Source: CAYLPU01 sp964385635
GTDB lineage: Bacteria; Chloroflexota; Anaerolineae; B4-G1
Direction: 5' to 3'
DNA: 64,000 nucleotides
Assembly: GCA_964385635.1 (NCBI GenBank)
Contig: CAYLPU010000013.1
Coordinates: 6,417 to 70,416, forward strand
Notes under the pieces: model-generated
What the model was told of the DNA's origin: nothing
The model's input: the letters and a program-made list of their open reading frames with translations, nothing else
Database searches by the model: none
Part shown: positions 60,272-64,000 of the stretch, in pieces
How the letters are laid out: the number at the start of each line of letters is the position of its first letter
Position numbering within the stretch: the first letter of the stretch is position 1
Program-made: the position numbers and the translations under genes

Positions 60272-61771
60272 ATGGTACAAGAGAAAGCAATGCCTTCGGA
60301 AGAGACACTCGACCCTGAACACTGGGAATCCATGCGGGCGCTTGGTCACCGGATGGTTGACGACATGCTGGATTACATGAAAACCGTCCGTGAGCGCCCT
60401 GTCTGGCAGCACGCCCCCAACCAGGTCAAGGCCCATTTCAACAGGCCCCTGCCGCTTGATCCTCAACCGCCGGAGGAGATTTACAGGGAATTTCTGGAGA
60501 ACGTGCTACCCTACCCGATCGGTAACATCCATCCGCGTTTCTGGGGCTGGGTCTTTGGCACGGGGACTGTCCTGGGAGCTTTGGCCGAACTACTGGCAGC
60601 TTCGATGAACACCAACTCTGGCGGCATTGACTATCACAGCGCCAACTATGTCGAAGTGCAGGTGATTGACTGGTTCAAAGAGATGTTGGGCTTTTCCGCT
60701 TCAGCCAGCGGCCTGCTGACCAGCGGCTGCTCGGCGGCTAATCTGGTTGGACTGGCAGTCGCCCGTAATGCAAAGGCGGGATTTGACCTGCGCCGGGAGG
60801 GCATCCAGTCCGCACCGCGCAAGATGGTGCTCTATGCGTCACAGGAAATCCACAGCTCCATCCAGAAGGCTGTGGAACTGCTGGGCCTGGGCAGCGAGGC
60901 GCTCCGCCATGTGCCGGTCAATGACCATTTCCAGATTGACCTTGAGGCGCTAAAGGTGACCATCGCGCAGGATCGCGCAGATGGTCATCTGCCATTCTGT
61001 GTCGTTGGGGCGGCGGGGACGACCAACACCGGGGCAATTGACGATCTCGACGCGCTCGCCCGTATCTGCCAGCAGGAAAATCTCTGGTTCCACGTTGACG
61101 GCGCATTTGGCGCATGGGCTGCCCTGACTCCCGGTGCAATAAACCAGGTGGCTGGGATAGAGCGGGCCGACTCGCTGGCTTTCGACTTGCACAAGTGGAT
61201 GTACCTGCCTTATGAAATCGGGTGCGTGCTAGTGCAGTGGGAGGAAGAGCACCGTAAAGCCTTCTCCTTGACGCCGGCTTACCTCTCTCACGGAGAAGGG
61301 GGGCGCGGTATGACGGGAGGTGATCTGCCCTGGCTCAGCGATTATGGTGTCCAGCTTTCGCGTGGGTTCCGGGCACTCAAAGCCTGGATGTCGCTCAAGG
61401 AGCATGGCAGTCGCAAGTACGGGCGGTTGATCCAGCAGAACATAGACCAAGCTCGTTACCTGGCGGAGTTGATCGATGCTGCGCCGGAATTGGAACTTGC
61501 GGCTCCGGTCACACTGAATGTTGTTTGCTTCCGTTACATCAGATCTGGTCTGGATGACGCCGCGCTGGATGCGCTCAACAAAGAAATCCTTGTCGAGCTA
61601 CAGGAACAGGGCATCGCCGCGCCATCTGGAACGATTATCAGAGGCAAGTACGTTCTGCATGTCGCACACACCAATCACCGCAGCCGCCGGGAAGACTTTG
61701 ACGTTCTGGTACGCGAGGTGATACGGATCGGGAAGGGGCTGGCCCAGCCTATTCAAACCACCCGATTGTAG
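60272..61771 (+). CDS. pyridoxal-phosphate-dependent decarboxylase (group II)
   Basis: This 499-residue PLP enzyme of the aromatic-L-amino-acid/glutamate decarboxylase group has Lys308 in AFDLHKWMYLP as the Schiff-base lysine, the HPRFWGWVFG N-terminal motif, and FHVDGAFGAWAAL for cofactor binding. It removes the carboxyl group of an amino acid (aromatic, Glu or Asp) to give an amine; the substrate is not clear. The start is ATG 60272; a GTG at 60251 is an alternative. It is flanked by 41-bp direct repeats and followed by a terminator-like hairpin. In context it may act on amino acids from the transporters and hydrolases. Confidence 0.93.
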   Translation: MVQEKAMPSEETLDPEHWESMRALGHRMVDDMLDYMKTVRERPVWQHAPNQVKAHFNRPLPLDPQPPEEIYREFLENVLPYPIGNIHPRFWGWVFGTGTVLGALAELLAASMNTNSGGIDYHSANYVEVQVIDWFKEMLGFSASASGLLTSGCSAANLVGLAVARNAKAGFDLRREGIQSAPRKMVLYASQEIHSSIQKAVELLGLGSEALRHVPVNDHFQIDLEALKVTIAQDRADGHLPFCVVGAAGTTNTGAIDDLDALARICQQENLWFHVDGAFGAWAALTPGAINQVAGIERADSLAFDLHKWMYLPYEIGCVLVQWEEEHRKAFSLTPAYLSHGEGGRGMTGGDLPWLSDYGVQLSRGFRALKAWMSLKEHGSRKYGRLIQQNIDQARYLAELIDAAPELELAAPVTLNVVCFRYIRSGLDDAALDALNKEILVELQEQGIAAPSGTIIRGKYVLHVAHTNHRSRREDFDVLVREVIRIGKGLAQPIQTTRL

Positions 61772-61772
61772 A

Positions 61773-61792
61773 GGCAGACCTGTATGTCTGCC
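61773..61792 (+). terminator. hairpin after the decarboxylase gene
   Basis: GGCAGAC (61773-61779) and GTCTGCC (61786-61792) form a 7-bp stem with a CTGTAT loop, just after the TAG stop; no T-run follows. The rest of 61793-62109 holds the second 41-bp repeat and the 13-bp inverted repeat but no gene. Confidence 0.45.
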
Positions 61793-61993
61793 CCTGAAGC
61801 GTGGAGCTCGCGTACGGCCAAAGAATGGGTTGCCGGATCGAGTCTTCAGTTCAGCGGGCGAGGAGCATATAGCCTCAAGGGAATTCCGGGAGAATGGCGT
61901 TTATTACCGTAAACAGGAAGTGTGGGGCATAGTAGCAGAATCGCCGTCGCAGCCCTGTAGGTCTTTGCCGGAGAGGCTCAGGCAGGCGGTAGA

Positions 61994-62034
61994 TTCCACC
62001 CCCGCTGCGAGCACGCCACGCCTCGCTGTACGGA
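61994..62034 (+). repeat. 41-bp direct repeat, right copy
   Basis: Second copy of the segment at 60010-60050 (37 of 41 identical). It lies 17 bp before the left 13-bp inverted repeat of the AT-rich gene. Confidence 0.8.
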
Positions 62035-62050
62035 AAGATTCCGTGTAGAA

Positions 62051-63110
62051 GTTAGCCGCCATTTTACCGTTGCGCGGTTGAATAGCACCAAGAAAGCAAA
62101 GATGTTGCAATGTACTACTTGGCTAATGGGCAAAAAACTACTAGATTAGCGAGACAGAAGTTCTTTATCCAAAAAATGAACCTGCATCCTCCTAGCGGGA
62201 ATTTTCGTTTGCCTGAAGACGACCTCTTTCACTTTCCTGGAGACGAGATTTTTTACACTTTGGATTCAGAGTGCGTATCATTGTATGACAACTTGAGAAG
62301 GAAAATCTTTCCAGATAGTGACGAATATTACTGCTTTTTCCAATCAATGCCGATTTGGATGACTTCAGCAGGGCATGATTCGGATTTTTCTTTAGGCCAA
62401 AGTGAATTTGAGAAGTTAGTTAATGGCCTCGGTGAGGAGAATCACTTCAGACTGTTGTTTTTGGCAGATTGTAATGCTCTCATTAGTTACATGCAAAATA
62501 GAATTATCGGTTCTAAGGCAAAATTTATACAATTCTATATCAAATTTTGTGATTGCGAGCCACTTACGATGAAAGAAGATGGTGTTTTTTGTCTCTCTGG
62601 AGGAAGTACTATTGTAGTCTTCTCCTTGTTGAATGATCTCATTATCACTCTGTACTCCATTTTAGACCTAGTTACAAAGGTCGTTTGCCAATTCGAGCAG
62701 ATTCCAAAAAGTTTCAATGGCTATCCAAGGCAAAAGGCGTTAAAGATGCTATATGGAGATAGAAAGAGGCTGAAAAAAACATCTTCAAATGATACGCTGT
62801 TTGGAGATGCGCCTACTTTGAAACTGGTAGAGAATTTAAGACATGAGCTTATCCACAATGGGTCCTGGGAAGCTATACCTAAGCTGTTTTTTAGGGTGGA
62901 AAAGGGAGAAGTCAAAGAAAAGTGGATACTTATGCAAGATGAAATTGATGGTAGGTTGGTTGCCTATAAGAATAGAAGAAGGTTTTTCTCCAAAGGAGTT
63001 AAGATTAACCAGAGATTACCCTCTATTTGCATGGAATTCTGGTCCCGTTTGTTGAATACAATTCAAGAGCTGCAAATCTCTTAGTTCGTAGATTGGTAAT
63101 GGCGGCTAAC
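62051..63110. mobile_element. AT-rich insert bounded by 13-bp inverted repeats
   Basis: GTTAGCCGCCATT (62051-62063) and its exact reverse complement AATGGCGGCTAAC (63098-63110) bracket one gene whose base composition differs sharply from all neighbours. The GTTAGCC/GGCTAAC cores resemble integron attC core sites, but no complete attC is seen. No transposase gene is present. It may be a gene cassette or a non-autonomous insertion. Confidence 0.45.
62110..63084 (+). CDS. AT-rich hypothetical protein with HEPN-like R-x4-H motif
   Basis: This 324-residue protein has no recognised full-length family. Its C-terminal third has LVENLRHELIHNGSWE, where R244-H-E-L-I-H249 is the R-x4-H motif of HEPN ribonucleases, in a helical context. 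A hydrophobic helix (about 165-195, STIVVFSLLNDLIITLYSIL) lies before it and could be a membrane or packing helix. Codon use is strongly AT-rich against a GC-rich background, and flanking 13-bp inverted repeats support transfer. HEPN proteins often act in phage defence or as toxins; that role here is inference. The start is ATG 62110, with no strong ribosome site. Confidence 0.6.
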   Translation: MYYLANGQKTTRLARQKFFIQKMNLHPPSGNFRLPEDDLFHFPGDEIFYTLDSECVSLYDNLRRKIFPDSDEYYCFFQSMPIWMTSAGHDSDFSLGQSEFEKLVNGLGEENHFRLLFLADCNALISYMQNRIIGSKAKFIQFYIKFCDCEPLTMKEDGVFCLSGGSTIVVFSLLNDLIITLYSILDLVTKVVCQFEQIPKSFNGYPRQKALKMLYGDRKRLKKTSSNDTLFGDAPTLKLVENLRHELIHNGSWEAIPKLFFRVEKGEVKEKWILMQDEIDGRLVAYKNRRRFFSKGVKINQRLPSICMEFWSRLLNTIQELQIS

Positions 63111-63240
63111 AAGGGCCTGCTCGTGCCAAGTTAAGTCCGAAGTGTTGGGAAGGGGGTGAGATCCTCGGAAATTCACTAATGTCGCCCGGCAGGACTGCGT
63201 CCGCAAGTCAGCCATAGATTTCATAATGGAGGATATCAAC

Positions 63241-64000
63241 ATGCTAAGAGTTGCTACGGATATTGGAGGTACGTTCACGGACCTTGTGTTCGTGACCCCG
63301 GATGGTGAGGTCGTCACAGGCAAGAGCCACACCACCCCGGCGCAATTTGAAAAGGGCGTGATGGACGTCATCTCGGCCAGCAACACAAGGCCGAGTGAGT
63401 TTGCGTCCTTTGTGCACGGGACGACCATCGTCATCAATGCCATCACCGAGAGAAAGGGCGCCAAGGTCGGGCTGCTCACCAGTGAGGGGTTCCGCGACAT
63501 CCTGGAGATCGGCCGCGGCACCCGCCCCGACTTCTTCAACCTGGAATACCGCAAGCCCGAGCCCTTTGTGGACCGCTACCTGCGCCGCGAAGTGAAGGGG
63601 CGCATCAACTACAAGGGGATCGAGACCACGCCCCTGGACCTTTCGGGGTTGCCGGCCATCCTCGACGATTTCCGGGCCGAAGGAGTTGAGGCCATCGCCA
63701 TTTGCTTCATCAATTCCTATGCTAACCCGGCCCACGAGGAGGCAGCGCTGGCCAGGGTGAAAGAGCTTTGGCCGGAGGTCTCCGCGGTGGCCTCGCACCA
63801 GATCACGCGCGAGTGGCGCGAGTACGAGCGCACCAGCACCGCCGTGTTGTCCGCCTACGTACAACCGATCGCCCACCGCTACCTGGACCGCCTGACCGGC
63901 GCCCTGTACGATGCTGGCATGCGCTGCACGCCATACATCATGCAGTCCAACTGCGGCGTGGATACGGTCAAGAGCGCGCGCCAAATCCCCATCACCATGG
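63241..64000 (+). CDS. hydantoinase/oxoprolinase family protein, HyuA-type (5' part)
   Basis: The first 253 codons of a gene that runs off the right edge. GGAGG lies 8 nt before ATG 63241. It opens MLRVATDIGGTFTDLVFVTP, the phosphate-binding loop of the hydantoinase A/oxoprolinase family, followed by HGTTIVINAITERKG and GLLTSEGFRDILEIGRGTRPD, all hallmarks. Family members open cyclic amides (hydantoins, 5-oxoproline, N-methylhydantoin) using ATP. The two racemase genes, the DUF917 gene and the peptide-type transporters upstream fit such a pathway. The gap 63085-63240 shows the right inverted repeat and nothing else clear. Confidence 0.92.
   Translation, partial: MLRVATDIGGTFTDLVFVTPDGEVVTGKSHTTPAQFEKGVMDVISASNTRPSEFASFVHGTTIVINAITERKGAKVGLLTSEGFRDILEIGRGTRPDFFNLEYRKPEPFVDRYLRREVKGRINYKGIETTPLDLSGLPAILDDFRAEGVEAIAICFINSYANPAHEEAALARVKELWPEVSAVASHQITREWREYERTSTAVLSAYVQPIAHRYLDRLTGALYDAGMRCTPYIMQSNCGVDTVKSARQIPITM

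Noticed and set aside
63098..63213. Complete integron attC site after the HEPN-like gene
   Set aside because: GGCTAAC could be one core site, and GTCAGCC at about 63207 a degenerate partner, but the inner L sites do not pair with proper spacing and no integrase is seen. Kept only as an inverted-repeat insert.

Overview
The window looks like a GC-rich bacterial chromosome segment with one clearly AT-rich insert (about 62.05-63.11 kb). The gene mix suggests a member of the Chloroflexota, probably Anaerolineae-like and from a metagenome: a Uma2 nuclease, a very large PAS/GAF hybrid kinase with a separate excisionase-type HTH protein, an ATP-cone/uridine-kinase fusion, DUF6125, DUF6092 and DUF917 proteins, many peptide ABC transporters, and many short palindromic repeats. 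This placement is inferred from gene content only. I saw no rRNA, tRNA or CRISPR array.

Layout. 0-4.8 kb (minus strand): partial DUF6125 protein, histidine phosphatase, membrane-anchored nucleoside-hydrolase homologue, Uma2 nuclease, malQ. 4.8-5.6 kb: no large gene, but a strong promoter with operator-like sites, a structured RNA candidate and a 41-residue membrane ORF. 5.6-11.3 kb: sugar locus with FGGY kinase and RpiR/MurR regulator, divergent from a GH36 alpha-galactosidase, then a CGGC protein. 11.8-16.2 kb: amidohydrolase cassette (M20 hydrolase, DUF5058 membrane protein, partner membrane protein, second M20 hydrolase). 16.3-24.9 kb: P-type Ca2+-ATPase, rsgA, a small MITE-like element, a secreted clan-A glycosidase lipoprotein, a penicillin-binding lipoprotein and maf. 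24.9-34.1 kb (minus strand): signalling block with HTH protein, two receivers, a 2200-residue hybrid histidine kinase and an Hpt protein, interrupted by a REP-type transposase (RAYT) inside two clusters of its palindromic repeats. 34.4-41.8 kb: uvrB, ATP-cone/uridine kinase, two toxin-antitoxin pairs, a FAD oxidoreductase and an RNA-ligase-like nucleotidyltransferase.

42-64 kb is a catabolic island on the plus strand. It holds two complete peptide-type ABC transporters (substrate-binding protein, two permeases, two ATPases each), a fused double Asp/Glu/hydantoin racemase, a DUF917 protein, a single-domain racemase, a nitroreductase, a DUF6092 protein, an M29-type aminopeptidase, a PLP decarboxylase and the start of a hydantoinase/oxoprolinase (HyuA) gene. 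Together these suggest uptake and breakdown of small peptides or cyclic amide/hydantoin-like compounds, with racemisation, ring opening and decarboxylation. The AT-rich gene before hyuA carries a HEPN-type R-x4-H motif, sits between perfect 13-bp inverted repeats, and looks transferred.

Recurrent small-scale structure is striking: REP hairpins, a MITE with a 10-bp target duplication, 7-8-mer tandem repeats at gene starts, palindromes inserted in frame inside coding regions, long hairpins between each substrate-binding protein gene and its permease gene, and near-perfect anti-Shine-Dalgarno complements about 90-130 nt upstream of three transport genes.
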